A stretch of DNA of 64,000 bases from Pseudomonas baltica (GCF_031880315.1 NZ_CP134771.1:5208501-5272500); one strand, 5' to 3'. Shown: positions 15,417 through 24,998, counted from the stretch's first letter. The notes: a model not told the origin generated them from the letters alone. Made by a program: numbers and translations.

Positions 15417-16421
15417 ATGGCCGATTTGAGCATTTTCGCGGGCGATGAGTTTGGTCGCATCGCTCTCACCACCGCTATCAACCAGCCTGTAGAAGGGCAA
15501 GCGGTACCAACTCGCCTGGATACTCTTTTCGAAGAGGAAGGTGTCACCACGACTGCGGTCTTCATCGAGCGCGAAAACGATAGCCTCACACTGGTGCCTG
15601 CCGCCGAGCGCGGTGCGCCGAGCGATCCCACCACCGGCCCTGGCCGCGACATGATCCCGTTCCAGACCATCCATCTGCCGACTCGCGCGGTGATCCGTGC
15701 TGATGAGGTCCAAGGCATCCGTGCTTTCGGTACCGAGAGCGAGCTGGAAACCGTGCAAGCTCTGGTTGAGAAACGCCTGTTGAAAATGCGCAAGCGCCTA
15801 GACGCGACCATTCGCTTTCAACGTGTCGGCGCTATCACCGGCAAGGTTTATGACGCGGACGGTACCCGCGTTCTGCTGGACCTCTATGCCCGGTTTGGGA
15901 TTGAGCAGCAAACCGTGGCGTTCTCGATGAATGCCAGCGAGACCAAGCTGCTGGCCAAGGTGACCGATGCCAAACGCAAGGCAGAAGACGCGATCGGCGG
16001 CACCGGCATCATCGCTGGCTGGCTGGGTATTGCGGGCCGCAACTGGTTCGACTCGTTCACCAACCATGACTCGGTCCAAAAAGCTTTCGACCGCTGGAAC
16101 GATGGCCAATTCTTGCGTGACGATCATCGCCTGGATGGCTTCAGCTTCGGTGGCGTGAACTGGGAAGAGTTCTACGGCAACTTGGGCGGTGTCCTGTTCA
16201 TGGATCCTGACACCGCCTACCTGGTGCCGGTAGGCGTTGATGGTCTTTTCATCACCAACTACGCACCGGCGGACTACATGGAGACCGTCAATACCACTGG
16301 CGTGCCGTTCTATGCGAGCCAGGAGCCGCTGCGCCACAACAAGGGCGTAGACCTGGAGGCGCAAAGCAACCCGCTCAGCCTTTGCACCCTCCCGCGCGCC
16401 ATCATCAAGCTTACCAAGTAA
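15417..16421 (+). CDS. major capsid protein (lambda gpE family)
   Basis: A 334-residue capsid protein of the phage major capsid protein E family. Recognisable stretches are the N-terminal DEFGRIALTTAINQ, a central FQTIHLPTRAVIRADEVQGI region (about residues 82-101) and the C-terminal FYASQEPLRHNKGVDLEAQS (about 300-319). The start ATG at 15417 has CTGGAG eleven bases upstream. The stop overlaps the next gene's ATG by one base. Confidence 0.95.
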   Translation: MADLSIFAGDEFGRIALTTAINQPVEGQAVPTRLDTLFEEEGVTTTAVFIERENDSLTLVPAAERGAPSDPTTGPGRDMIPFQTIHLPTRAVIRADEVQGIRAFGTESELETVQALVEKRLLKMRKRLDATIRFQRVGAITGKVYDADGTRVLLDLYARFGIEQQTVAFSMNASETKLLAKVTDAKRKAEDAIGGTGIIAGWLGIAGRNWFDSFTNHDSVQKAFDRWNDGQFLRDDHRLDGFSFGGVNWEEFYGNLGGVLFMDPDTAYLVPVGVDGLFITNYAPADYMETVNTTGVPFYASQEPLRHNKGVDLEAQSNPLSLCTLPRAIIKLTK

Positions 16422-16750
16422 TGGCCGGCTCGGAGTTCGACGACGCTTTCGGGGATGCGGACGACGAGCTATTCCAGACTTTCGGCGAAAAGGGCGGGGC
16501 GCTGTACGACGCCAGGGAAGGTGCGACGCCCTTCTCTGTAGGCGCGGTGCTACAGCGCAACGTCGGATCACCGGACGGCGGCGGTTTTACCGTCGTAGAG
16601 CTGGCAGTGGACCTACGCATCCGCGAAGTGCCGAGCCCCTGTAAAGGCGATCTGCTCACCATTGGCTGCAAGCGCTACGTGCTCAACGAGTACATGGGCG
16701 CTGATGGCTTGATCAATCGTTTCTCGCTGATGCCTTCGGAGGGTCGATGA
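16421..16750 (+). CDS. head-tail joining protein (gpFII-like)
   Basis: A 109-residue protein starting at ATG 16421 (TAATG overlap with capsid). An acidic N-terminus (EFDDAFGDADDELFQTF) precedes a beta-rich core (GDLLTIGCKRYVLNEYMGAD). Size, fold character and position between capsid and the U-like tail gene fit the gpFII family that attaches the finished tail to gpW. It overlaps the next gene by four bases. Confidence 0.72.
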   Translation: MAGSEFDDAFGDADDELFQTFGEKGGALYDAREGATPFSVGAVLQRNVGSPDGGGFTVVELAVDLRIREVPSPCKGDLLTIGCKRYVLNEYMGADGLINRFSLMPSEGR

Positions 16751-17220
16751 AAAATCTCATCACACTAGGCCGTCGCGCGTTGATCCAGCGGCTCTCAACG
16801 ATCGTGCCCGCTGCGGGTTATTTCACAGCCGTCGGCGCCAACGTCAAAAGCGGCTGGTTCAACGAGGTCCTGCAGGAAAAGGGCGTCGCCTTCCCGCTAA
16901 TCGTCGTTCAGAAGGCAAAGGGTCTTGCGCCTCAGCCAGGGCCGCACGCAATCAAGATTTTTTCGGGGTTCAACGTTGTCGGGGCGGTCAATGTGGACCT
17001 GAACGATTACGAGGATGCCTCTGAGGAGCTAGAGCACGATCTGCTGCGGTGCCTGATGCCTCAGATGGCGATCTTGCCCGATTGGCTGCCAAAGGGGATA
17101 TCGGGCATCACGGTGGGTGCGCCTGAGTCATTTCCGCCGGCCGAAGGTGTACGCGCCGCCAGCGTGCTGATACCGGTGCATCTGCACACCATCATCCAGG
17201 AGCCACGACATGGCCGATAA
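16747..17220 (+). CDS. tail terminator / minor tail protein U-like
   Basis: A 157-residue protein with the size and position of gpU-type tail terminators, which stop tube growth and bind the head. It has an N-terminal helix (NLITLGRRALIQRLSTIVPA) and a beta core including FPLIVVQKAKG and AASVLIPVHLHTIIQ. Assignment rests mainly on order: FII-like, U-like, tube. The stop overlaps the next gene's start by 11 bases. Confidence 0.68.
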   Translation: MKNLITLGRRALIQRLSTIVPAAGYFTAVGANVKSGWFNEVLQEKGVAFPLIVVQKAKGLAPQPGPHAIKIFSGFNVVGAVNVDLNDYEDASEELEHDLLRCLMPQMAILPDWLPKGISGITVGAPESFPPAEGVRAASVLIPVHLHTIIQEPRHGR

Positions 17221-17401
17221 AACAGAAGGCACTGCGGTAGCGGTGGAGCGCGCTGTTCCGCGCTTCGAAGTGAAGCTGCTCAAACCACATACCCACGAAC
17301 GCGTGGACCTGGAATCAGGCGCCACCATCAAAGTAACCGCAGAGCAACGCGCCTGGCTGAAGAGCTTGGGCGTCATCGCTGGCGACATGCAGGAGAAGTA
17401 A
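17210..17401 (+). CDS. small phage protein (DUF7210-like)
   Basis: A 63-residue protein with a compact conserved core (FEVKLLKPHTHERVDLESGA then VTAEQRAWLKSLGVI). Similar small proteins occur between tail terminator and tube genes in Pseudomonas siphoviruses. Function is unknown. It overlaps the preceding gene by 11 bases and ends four bases before the tube gene, so it is part of the tail operon. Confidence 0.65.
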   Translation: MADKTEGTAVAVERAVPRFEVKLLKPHTHERVDLESGATIKVTAEQRAWLKSLGVIAGDMQEK

Positions 17402-17404
17402 AAC

Positions 17405-18157
17405 ATGGCACGCGATATCGAAACGTTCGTGGTCGGCGGCTTGGTCAAGATGCGCCTGTATGGCGTCGGCGGCGCTTTCACCCCGGTGGGCCTGGTGTCC
17501 ACGCTGGTCCAGGCAATCGAGAAATCCGACATCACCCTGGCCGACACTACTACCCCGCAGGGTGGCGAGTATGACGCGCTCAGCCGTATCACCAGCATGA
17601 GCCTGACCATGAACTGGCGGGAGCTGTACACCTCCAACTTGGCGGCCATGTATTGGGGCGACGTCACCAAGGTTCCTGCCGCGACGGTAACCGACGAGAC
17701 CCACGTTGCGACCAAAGGCGGCACCCTCCTGCTCGATAAGATGCCGCTGATCATCACCAGCGTGACTGCCTCCACCGGTGGCACCACTTACGTGGACGGT
17801 GACGATTACCAGATGACCGGCGCCGGCCTGGAAATCCTTGAGGCGGGCGCAATCGCTGATGACGCCGAAATCAAGGTCACCTACAGCGCTGCGGCCGTCG
17901 ACGTAATCGAGGCACTGACCAACAGCGGCAAGGTATACGAGATCCTGTTCGAGGGTGCCAACGCCGCCGGCACCAAGCTGCGCATGAACCTGCAGTACTT
18001 CCGTTGCCAGCTCAGCCCGGCCGCGAGCGCCGACTGGATCAGCACCGACGACTTCATGGGCTCTGAAGTGGTCGCCAAGGTGCTTTCCGACCCGGCCAAG
18101 GTCGGCGCCGGCAAGTCGAAGTACATGAAGATCATGAAGGAAACCGCCAGCGTGTAA
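17405..18157 (+). CDS. major tail tube protein
   Basis: A 250-residue beta-rich protein in the tail tube position, before the G/GT chaperone and tape measure genes. The N-terminus (VGGLVKMRLYGVGGAFTPVG) and the central Thr/Gly-rich region (TSVTASTGGTTYVDGDDYQM) resemble tail tube proteins of lambda-like phages. Roughly 250 residues is the usual length for the lambda gpV class. A hairpin terminator follows. Confidence 0.82.
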   Translation: MARDIETFVVGGLVKMRLYGVGGAFTPVGLVSTLVQAIEKSDITLADTTTPQGGEYDALSRITSMSLTMNWRELYTSNLAAMYWGDVTKVPAATVTDETHVATKGGTLLLDKMPLIITSVTASTGGTTYVDGDDYQMTGAGLEILEAGAIADDAEIKVTYSAAAVDVIEALTNSGKVYEILFEGANAAGTKLRMNLQYFRCQLSPAASADWISTDDFMGSEVVAKVLSDPAKVGAGKSKYMKIMKETASV

Positions 18158-18166
18158 CGCGTGCCG

Positions 18167-18194
18167 GCCCGCTCCGGCGGGCTGGGCCTTTTGG
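18167..18194 (+). terminator. terminator-like hairpin between tube and chaperone genes
   Basis: GCCCGC (18167-18172), loop TCCG, GCGGGC (18177-18182), then TGGGCCTTTT. The T run is short, so it is a weak terminator or a mRNA processing/stability element. TTGGAGAG follows as the ribosome site of the next gene. Confidence 0.6.
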
Positions 18195-18205
18195 AGAGAC
18201 GCTGC

Positions 18206-18520
18206 ATGATTCAAGAAACGAATTCCAAGGAGCTGCTGATAGGTGATCTGCGGGTTATATGCCGCGAACTCACGGTTATGCAGGTTCGCAAATGGCTTGA
18301 GGAAGCCAGTCAGCCGACCTCGCTGGATACCGTATCAGCAGTGCTTTTCAAGGATTGCACCATCAGTGACATCCTGCGAATGACTGACCTCACGGATGAG
18401 GCGATCGACCAATTGAGGCCTTCCCAGGTGGAGGTTGTGATTGACACCTGCAAGGGGCTGAACCCGCATTTTTTCGGCCTACTGGGGCGTCTGACAAATG
18501 CCCTCCAGGCCAGAGCCTGA
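18206..18520 (+). CDS. tail assembly chaperone, short form (gpG-like)
   Basis: A 104-residue helical acidic protein (ELTVMQVRKWLEEASQPTSL; MTDLTDEAIDQLRPSQVEVV) directly before the tape measure gene, the place of lambda gpG. Near its end the sequence T-TTT-TTC (18469-18475) spans codons for FF and allows a -1 shift into a second frame. The short form is expected in excess and binds the tape measure protein before tube polymerisation. Confidence 0.85.
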   Translation: MIQETNSKELLIGDLRVICRELTVMQVRKWLEEASQPTSLDTVSAVLFKDCTISDILRMTDLTDEAIDQLRPSQVEVVIDTCKGLNPHFFGLLGRLTNALQARA

Positions 18521-18624
18521 AAAACCTCGACCGGTCATTGAACGCGTTGATCAAGCTGGGCCATTCCAACGCGTTTTACTACCCATGGTCCTATTACAGA
18601 GCAGCCATCGACGCCGCTAAGTGA
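18206..18624 (+). CDS. tail assembly chaperone, frameshifted long form (gpGT-like)
   Basis: If ribosomes slip -1 at T-TTT-TTC (18469-18475), translation leaves the short frame after 90 residues and continues for 49 more to the TGA at 18622-18624, giving 139 residues. The second frame is open throughout and encodes a plausible domain (SLKNLDRSLNALIKLGHSNA then FYYPWSYYRAAIDAAK), with no start codon or ribosome site of its own. The heptamer is among the best -1 slippery sequences. This copies lambda G/GT, where the long form recruits tail tube protein. Confidence 0.8.
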
Positions 18625-18630
18625 GTACTC

Positions 18631-21600
18631 GTGCGCGACATCGAACTGAAACTGACGGCGGATCTGGACTCGGCAACCAAGAATGTCGGCGGCTTCCGGA
18701 AAGAGTATGCCGAAATGGTTCGGGCGGTAGAGAAGCCCCTTCGCCAGATCAATTCGTTCCGAGAGCTCGAAAGCACTCTTGAGAAAACGGGTAGAGGCAT
18801 CACCACTGCGCGCGATGCTGTTCGGGCGTTGGGCGATCAGATGGCCGCCACGATCTCACCGACCCGGCAGTTGCAGAGCGAATATCGGGACTCCGTGAAC
18901 CAGCTGAAAGTCCTGGAGCGGCAGGAGCAAAGCCAGACGACTCAGTTGGGGCGGATGCGCAAGGAGCTTCAAGCCGCGGGAGTCGATACCCGGAATCTCT
19001 CTGGGGAACAGCGTCGGCTGCAGTCGGATCTTTCGCAAAAGCTTGTTGTTGGCCAGCGTGACAAGGGTATCCAAGATGCCCAGGTCAATCTGGGTATTGC
19101 CAAGTTCTCGAGCACCAGCGCTGAGATTGCGCGCTTGCAATCCGACTTTCAGTTGTTGCGTTCGACCGGGAAGCTTTCCGGCACCGAAATCGCGATCGCG
19201 CAGAACACGTTGCGCCAAAGCCTAGCGGCAGCGTCCGCGCAGACAGCCGAGCTTACTGGAGCCACCAAGATATGGAACACCAGCCTAAGCGATGTTCGGG
19301 GCCAGATCCTTGCCGGTGCTGTGGCGTTTGGCGGCTTTGCTCTTGCGGCCTCCAAGGGCTTTTCGACCTATGCCGATTTTGAGCAACAGATCGCTGCTAT
19401 CGGCACTATCACTGATTTGAGCGACAAGCAGCTATCCGGGCTTTCCCAAGGCATCCGTGGCCTGAGCCTAGATATGGGGAAGTCCGCCAAGGAGAGCGCC
19501 TCTGCAGTCTATGACCTGCTCGGTAGCGGTGTAGCAACAGCTGATGCCATGAAGGTGCTGGAGCAGTCGACCAAAGCCGCTGTGGCAGGGATGAGTGATA
19601 CGAAAACTGCCGCTGGCGTAGGTGTGTCGATCATCAACGCCTATGGCGAAAGCATGGACAACTTGGGCCTGCGATACGACCAGTTGTTCGTGGCCATCAA
19701 AGACGGTGTTGTCAGCTTCGACCAGCTCGCCGCTGGTCTTGGCCAGGTTCTGCCGACGGCGGCAGCCGCAGGCGTTAGCTTCTCGGAGGTTGGTGCAGCT
19801 ATTGCCAGGATGACTGTTCAAGGCATTCAGGCGCCGATTGCGATTACCGCCTTGCGCAGCGCCATCAACCAGCTTGCTTCGCCTGCCGTTGAGGCCAGAA
19901 AAGCCATGGGCAAGCTTGGGATCGAGTGGAAGGGCCTATCCGCCACGCTTGAGCAGATCGCTTCCAAAAAGCTTGGGTTTGATGCGCTTGCGCAGATCAT
20001 CCCTGAAACTGAAGGCCGAACTGCGATTTTGGCGCTGACCAAGGACTACGCCGGCTTCGTGAACCAAGTTAAAGATATGGAGGCGGCGGGCGGAACTACG
20101 GAAAGAGCTTACGAGAAGATGAGCAAGACCCCTCAGGCGCAAGTTGAAAAATTCAACGCTGCGTTGGAGGATCTAAATATATCGTTCGGCAAAGCTATTG
20201 CAGCCGGCCTCCCATTAGTGGCGTTGGCTCGGGATATCATCAATGCCTTCAATGGACTAAACGATAATCTAAAAACTGGGATTTTGAGCTTTGTCGCTTT
20301 TGGCGTCGGGGCAAAAGCTGTTGGTGCGGCTCTTTCTGCCGCGCGTTTGGCGTTCACGGTCCTTTCCGGTGGTACGGCGGTGGCGGCCGCGCAGCTTGGG
20401 CTGGCGGGGACTGCGATGGATTCAACGGCCGCAAAAGCGACAAAGCTGAATGGTGTTTTAAATTCCACTGCAGGTGGCATCGTCCGGGGAGGCTTGTATG
20501 GGATTTTGATATCCCAGCTGAGTCAGCTGTATGGCATGTACCAAGAGATGGAGGAGTTTAATCGCGTACAGAAGGAGACCGAGAAAGGCATCTCCGATCT
20601 GATCGCGAAAAATGTGCAATACAAAGACACGATAATATCTCAGCCGGCTGTTATTCAGGCGATGACGGAAGCTGAGAGAAAGTCATACGTCGAGCGCCTG
20701 AGAAACGCGCAGACCTACTACTCGAAGCTTGCCGAGCAAATAAGCAGGGCCGACGCAGAAAAGAATGGGGGTTCTGGTCCGGTCGATCCAGATGCGCTCG
20801 CAGCTGCAAGAAAAGCGCGCGAATATGGCAAGGCGCTTGAGCAGGAAACATCGTACGAGAAAGAACGCGTCGCGGCCGCTGAGGCCAATAGCAAAGAACT
20901 GGTGACGATCCAGACCAACCTGCAAACAGATCTGAAAACCCAGCTTGATAAGCAGGTAGCCGCCGAAAGGACTGCGTTGGCCGCTGTGAAAAAGGCCAAG
21001 AAAGATCAGCTCGATACGCAGAAAAAATACGCTGCAGCTATTGCGGATCTCAATTCGTCTGGCGATAAAGAAGCAAGCTACGGCGCAGCGCAGGACCTAA
21101 AGGTTAGCGCTCAGCAGTCTCTGCGCGCTGGCGATACCACTGCCGCGAAAAAGAAAGCCGATGATGCCCTGAAAATGCTTCAAAGCCTGGCCCAATCAGG
21201 TGAAAACACCTATGGGTTTGAAGGCTTCATGAAGGAGCTTCAGAGTATTGAAACTGCGGCCGACAAAATCAATTTGGATAAGGCCGAAGACAGTTTCAAA
21301 ACTGCTACGGACAAGGTCAAGGCTCTAAAGGCGGAAATTGCCGACCTGAAAGTAATCACGATCACGCCGCAGTTATCAGAGGAGGCCTTGGCCAAGGTCA
21401 AAAAGCAGCTCAGGGACCTCCAGCTGTCGCTTGGCCAACAGCCATCTCCCGAGCTCGGGGTAGCGACAGGAACCAACTTGGCCAATGATTTGGTCAAAAA
21501 GGTAAGCAGCACGACTTCGACTGATCAAACGGCTACGCCAGTGACGGCGGTTCAGCCGAAGAAACTTTCTTATGTGCCTGGCAAAGATAGCTACTCGCAG

Positions 21601-22272
21601 GATGAGCTGGGAGTTAAGGTCCAACCGGTTGTGGCTCCTGGCGCGCCAGCCTCCATCGAGGATCAAATCGACGATCAGGGCGATATCCCGGTTGAAGTCG
21701 ATCCGGTGGCGCCGGCTGACTCCACCGACGACCTTGATGTTCCGGTGCAGACGGAACTGGATCAAAGCTCCGTTTCCGAGACGCAGGCCGCTGTTTCAGT
21801 AATGGCTGAGGACCTTCGGAAGCGGTTGACGGTGCCCGTAAGCGTTGTCGCTACCTCGTCCGGGGATCTGGCTTCGAACACCTCAAGCGATTCGACTGTG
21901 CCGGGGTTTGCCTCCGGTGACATGGTTCGCGGTCCCGGTACCGGCACAAGCGATAGCATTCTCGCCCGGTTATCCAATGGTGAGTTTGTCGTTCGTGCAG
22001 CGGCAGTCAGGCATTACGGAACTGATCTCTTGCGATCGATAAACCAGCGTAGCCTTCCAGGGTTTGCGGTGGGCGGAGAGGTCGGCGCGAGGCTCGCTCC
22101 AAGTGTTTCTGCGCCAAGCCAAGCGCTTCTCGATATGGCAAATCCCCAAGCCTCCGAATCTCTTGGAAGCTTTACGCTGAACATGGGTGGGGAGACGTAC
22201 CAGCTGCAGGCCCCACAGCAAGATTTCCAGCGGTTGATACGGAATCAGCGGATCAAGTACGGAAAGTCTTGA
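18631..22272 (+). CDS. tail tape measure protein (TP901 family)
   Basis: A 1213-residue protein that sets tail length and is ejected with DNA. It starts at GTG 18631, six bases after the GT stop. Residues 1-225 are coiled-coil. About 245-480 is the TP901-type core (YADFEQQIAAIGTITDLSDK; AVYDLLGSGVATADAMK). About 560-600 holds hydrophobic Ala/Gly-rich segments. About 740-1000 is Lys/Ala coiled-coil, then a Pro/Asp-rich linker. The end contains GPGTGTSDSILARLSNGEFV and AVRHYGTDLLRSIN, common at tape measure C-termini. By lambda-type scaling the tail would be long and non-contractile. Confidence 0.95.
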   Translation: MRDIELKLTADLDSATKNVGGFRKEYAEMVRAVEKPLRQINSFRELESTLEKTGRGITTARDAVRALGDQMAATISPTRQLQSEYRDSVNQLKVLERQEQSQTTQLGRMRKELQAAGVDTRNLSGEQRRLQSDLSQKLVVGQRDKGIQDAQVNLGIAKFSSTSAEIARLQSDFQLLRSTGKLSGTEIAIAQNTLRQSLAAASAQTAELTGATKIWNTSLSDVRGQILAGAVAFGGFALAASKGFSTYADFEQQIAAIGTITDLSDKQLSGLSQGIRGLSLDMGKSAKESASAVYDLLGSGVATADAMKVLEQSTKAAVAGMSDTKTAAGVGVSIINAYGESMDNLGLRYDQLFVAIKDGVVSFDQLAAGLGQVLPTAAAAGVSFSEVGAAIARMTVQGIQAPIAITALRSAINQLASPAVEARKAMGKLGIEWKGLSATLEQIASKKLGFDALAQIIPETEGRTAILALTKDYAGFVNQVKDMEAAGGTTERAYEKMSKTPQAQVEKFNAALEDLNISFGKAIAAGLPLVALARDIINAFNGLNDNLKTGILSFVAFGVGAKAVGAALSAARLAFTVLSGGTAVAAAQLGLAGTAMDSTAAKATKLNGVLNSTAGGIVRGGLYGILISQLSQLYGMYQEMEEFNRVQKETEKGISDLIAKNVQYKDTIISQPAVIQAMTEAERKSYVERLRNAQTYYSKLAEQISRADAEKNGGSGPVDPDALAAARKAREYGKALEQETSYEKERVAAAEANSKELVTIQTNLQTDLKTQLDKQVAAERTALAAVKKAKKDQLDTQKKYAAAIADLNSSGDKEASYGAAQDLKVSAQQSLRAGDTTAAKKKADDALKMLQSLAQSGENTYGFEGFMKELQSIETAADKINLDKAEDSFKTATDKVKALKAEIADLKVITITPQLSEEALAKVKKQLRDLQLSLGQQPSPELGVATGTNLANDLVKKVSSTTSTDQTATPVTAVQPKKLSYVPGKDSYSQDELGVKVQPVVAPGAPASIEDQIDDQGDIPVEVDPVAPADSTDDLDVPVQTELDQSSVSETQAAVSVMAEDLRKRLTVPVSVVATSSGDLASNTSSDSTVPGFASGDMVRGPGTGTSDSILARLSNGEFVVRAAAVRHYGTDLLRSINQRSLPGFAVGGEVGARLAPSVSAPSQALLDMANPQASESLGSFTLNMGGETYQLQAPQQDFQRLIRNQRIKYGKS

Positions 22273-22303
22273 TCCATAACGGAGTGATTACTTCGCTCAG
22301 CAG

Positions 22304-22326
22304 ACCCGCTTCGGCGGGTTTTTTCA
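22304..22326 (+). terminator. intrinsic terminator after tape measure
   Basis: ACCCGC (22304-22309), loop TTCG, GCGGGT (22314-22319), then a T run. It has a UUCG-type tetraloop. TTTCTGGAG follows as the next ribosome site. Confidence 0.88.
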
Positions 22327-22341
22327 TTTCTGGAGTAATGG

Positions 22342-22851
22342 ATGAGCCTTCCATTGGTGACCTTGGGCGGTATCCCCATTGTTCTGCACGCTGGCGCGCC
22401 CGATCAGTCGGACACGCCGCTATTGGGTGAATCTGTCATTCGTCTGTCCGACGGTACCGGCGTCAAGATGACCCACTGGGGCAAATCGGCCGGCACCATC
22501 AGCGGCCAAGGCTGGATGCCCCCCGGGCTGGACGGCCTTGACTACAGCCAGCCGCTTGAGCTTCGGCTCACGTCGCAAGAGAGCATCGTCGGCGATGCGC
22601 GCGAGTTCGCACTCACCAGCACGCCGCGCGATGACCAGGCGCCATGGGCATTTGCCCTGGTCGGGACGCAGTGGGTCGAAACGGGCTGCAGCTTTGTTTC
22701 TGACGTGGCCACTGCCGATCTGGTGGTGGGCGCCTCGAAGTACATGGTGCATTGGATGCCGATTTACAGCGTCTTCGCCAGCAAGCCCCCAAAAACACAA
22801 AGTTCCGGCCAAGGCAGTTTCGGCTGGACCATCACCTGGGAAGAAGTCTGA
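22342..22851 (+). CDS. tail tip-associated protein, unknown
   Basis: A 169-residue beta-rich protein immediately after the tape measure gene. Its start region is LPLVTLGGIPIVLHAGAP and its C-terminus (GSFGWTITWEEV) is typical of distal-tail proteins. By position it would be a distal tail or tip protein connecting tube and hub (lambda M/L region). No domain is recognised with certainty. The stop overlaps the next ATG by one base. Confidence 0.6.
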   Translation: MSLPLVTLGGIPIVLHAGAPDQSDTPLLGESVIRLSDGTGVKMTHWGKSAGTISGQGWMPPGLDGLDYSQPLELRLTSQESIVGDAREFALTSTPRDDQAPWAFALVGTQWVETGCSFVSDVATADLVVGASKYMVHWMPIYSVFASKPPKTQSSGQGSFGWTITWEEV

Positions 22852-24596
22852 TGCTCAACGGCGGCCCTATCAATTCTGGCCCGCTCAACGGTCTCGGCAG
22901 CCAGACTTCTGGCTCGGGCGTTACGCAGCCGATCGTGCCCGGACTCGCATTTCGCTGGCAGCTTCGTGTCATGGTCGGCGACGTCGATATGAGCAGCAGG
23001 CTCTCGGGTCAGGTCACTGTCGACCGAGAGCGGGGCGCTGCGGGCGTGGCCAGCTTCACGTTGCAGCTGACTGCTGGCGCGGTCCTGCCCATGGACTGGG
23101 TCGGCCGGGTGGTGACTATCGATTACGAGACAACCTCTTCGGGTGTCTCCATCGCGAAGCGTCGGTTTACCGGGCGTATCGTCACGACAGAATGGGGCTC
23201 GCTGACGCGCCTGCTGGTGTGCAACTGTGGCGACCAGCTGCAGCAGCGCATCGAGAAACTCAGCGTGGCGGCGGTGGACGAGCTCATCCCGTCCTACTGG
23301 TCTTTGGAAGTGTTCGAAGATCCTGAAGGCCGTAGCCGATGGGACTATGCGCAAGAGCGTTTAACCGCGGTGCAATCCAGCCTGGACTCATCCGCCGATG
23401 GCGATCTGCGGCTGAGCACCTGGTATGCATCAGATGCCGCTGACTTCACCTTCGGCGCCGGCACCACCGTGTATGACTCAGTTCAGGTGAGCTACGCGGA
23501 TTTGACCAGCCTCACCAACACAGTGATCGTCGATGCGAGCTATCGGTTCTCGCGCCTCAAGCAGCTGAATCAGCTTTACAGCTGGAGGCACCCTGATACG
23601 GATGGCTTCACCGGCACCCAGGGCTTTTGCTTATGGCGTCCGGACAGCACCGAGTTGCCCGACGTGGCGATGATCAAAGAGGCGTCCAGCAGCGCGGGGC
23701 TCACGATCGCGAGCGTGCCAGACTGGTACCGCGTGATTCTCAGCACGCCCGATCCCTGCGGCAACGGCCAACCTTGGGTCAACAACTACGCAGATCTCCT
23801 GCTGGGCTTCACCCTGACCGGTGCGCGCCGCTGGGCCCAGGCGGTGACCGAGAACTACACCATGACGGTGGTGGCGCAGACCAGCGTCGACCAGGCCGGC
23901 GAGGTGATCAGCCGCGAATCGCTGTCGATCGAGTACACCAACGATCTGGCCGACAACTGGGAAAGCACGGCCTTCGGAATTGATGCCACCGGCGCGGACC
24001 CGGGCAGCAATGGCCACGTCGATGAACGGGACGAGGTTCAGCGGGCGTCGGCCTTTGAGTGCCTGCTGGCGCAGGCCAAGACAACGATCATCGCAGCGCA
24101 CAGCGCCACGAAGATCAGTTGGGAGGTGCCCACCAGCATGGCCATGGATATCGACCTGGTGCACACGCTGGCTATCGCGGATCAAGGTATAGGTGCCCGC
24201 GCGCGTTGCTGCCACGTGTACGACACGTTCGACCTTGCCGCCGGCACAGCCCTCACCACGCTGACTATCGCGGTCATGCGCGGCGGTGGCGACGTCAGTG
24301 ATCCACTGGCAGCGCCGGCCTTCGTGGTGGAGCCGCAACCTGAACCAGAAGCGGCGAACCCGCCAGGCGCGAACCTACCGACCCAGCTCGGCGGCAAGAA
24401 AAGTTCGCCGGTGTATGACGACGCTGTCGATGGCTTCGCCGGCAACTACGACAACGCTGACCCGACGCTTCCGGTCTTCACGCGACGGTTTCAGATCACC
24501 GCTACCGAGATCGCCGACGTGGACCGGGACGAAAAGACGGTTCCCATCGCCACGACTTATCGCGTCGCGGTGCCGAACGATTACCTGGAGCTCTAG
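22851..24596 (+). CDS. large tail/baseplate protein, unknown
   Basis: A 581-residue protein starting at ATG 22851 (TGATG overlap). It opens with Gly/Asn-rich low complexity, then a domain with MVGDVDMSSRLSGQVTVDRE and VTIDYETTSSGVSIAKRRFT reminiscent of hub-type beta modules. The C-terminal third holds a Pro-rich linker (PEPEAANPPGANLP). Its place after the distal-tail-like gene suggests a tail hub, but I do not recognise a family. Confidence 0.6.
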   Translation: MLNGGPINSGPLNGLGSQTSGSGVTQPIVPGLAFRWQLRVMVGDVDMSSRLSGQVTVDRERGAAGVASFTLQLTAGAVLPMDWVGRVVTIDYETTSSGVSIAKRRFTGRIVTTEWGSLTRLLVCNCGDQLQQRIEKLSVAAVDELIPSYWSLEVFEDPEGRSRWDYAQERLTAVQSSLDSSADGDLRLSTWYASDAADFTFGAGTTVYDSVQVSYADLTSLTNTVIVDASYRFSRLKQLNQLYSWRHPDTDGFTGTQGFCLWRPDSTELPDVAMIKEASSSAGLTIASVPDWYRVILSTPDPCGNGQPWVNNYADLLLGFTLTGARRWAQAVTENYTMTVVAQTSVDQAGEVISRESLSIEYTNDLADNWESTAFGIDATGADPGSNGHVDERDEVQRASAFECLLAQAKTTIIAAHSATKISWEVPTSMAMDIDLVHTLAIADQGIGARARCCHVYDTFDLAAGTALTTLTIAVMRGGGDVSDPLAAPAFVVEPQPEPEAANPPGANLPTQLGGKKSSPVYDDAVDGFAGNYDNADPTLPVFTRRFQITATEIADVDRDEKTVPIATTYRVAVPNDYLEL

Positions 24597-24599
24597 ACC

Positions 24600-24989
24600 A
24601 TGTCCCTGGAAAGCGAACGCCGTGCGATTGGCACGGCCATTGAGGCCGAGCGCCGCGGCTCGGGCAACCAAATTGCCAGCGACCTCGATCGCCTTAGCGG
24701 GGTCACCCGCAAGCTCACGGCCCTGTCGCTGCTCCCGTCCAAGGGCACGCTCACGGCAAAGAAAGGTGTAGGGACGTGGGACCCAGCCAACGTACCGAGC
24801 ACGGGCGGCGGCATTGCCAGCCCGCTGTCCGAAACGGATTACACGGTGCGCGAGTACTGGCCCAAAGGGCTGTTGAGCAGCGACGGCTTGTTCAATATCC
24901 CCGCCCTGAAAACACTGAAGATGACCGACAACGACGGCGCCGAGGTGATCTTGAACTTTGCGCAGCCGGTCACGGCCTCGACGCCATAG
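24600..24989 (+). CDS. tail-module protein, unknown
   Basis: A 129-residue protein from ATG 24600. An N-terminal charged helix (ESERRAIGTAIEAERRGSGN) is followed by a Gly/Pro-rich linker and a short beta region. Together with the next gene it could form an adaptor between the hub and fibres. No recognised family. Confidence 0.55.
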   Translation: MSLESERRAIGTAIEAERRGSGNQIASDLDRLSGVTRKLTALSLLPSKGTLTAKKGVGTWDPANVPSTGGGIASPLSETDYTVREYWPKGLLSSDGLFNIPALKTLKMTDNDGAEVILNFAQPVTASTP

Positions 24990-24998
24990 GAGCTGTGA

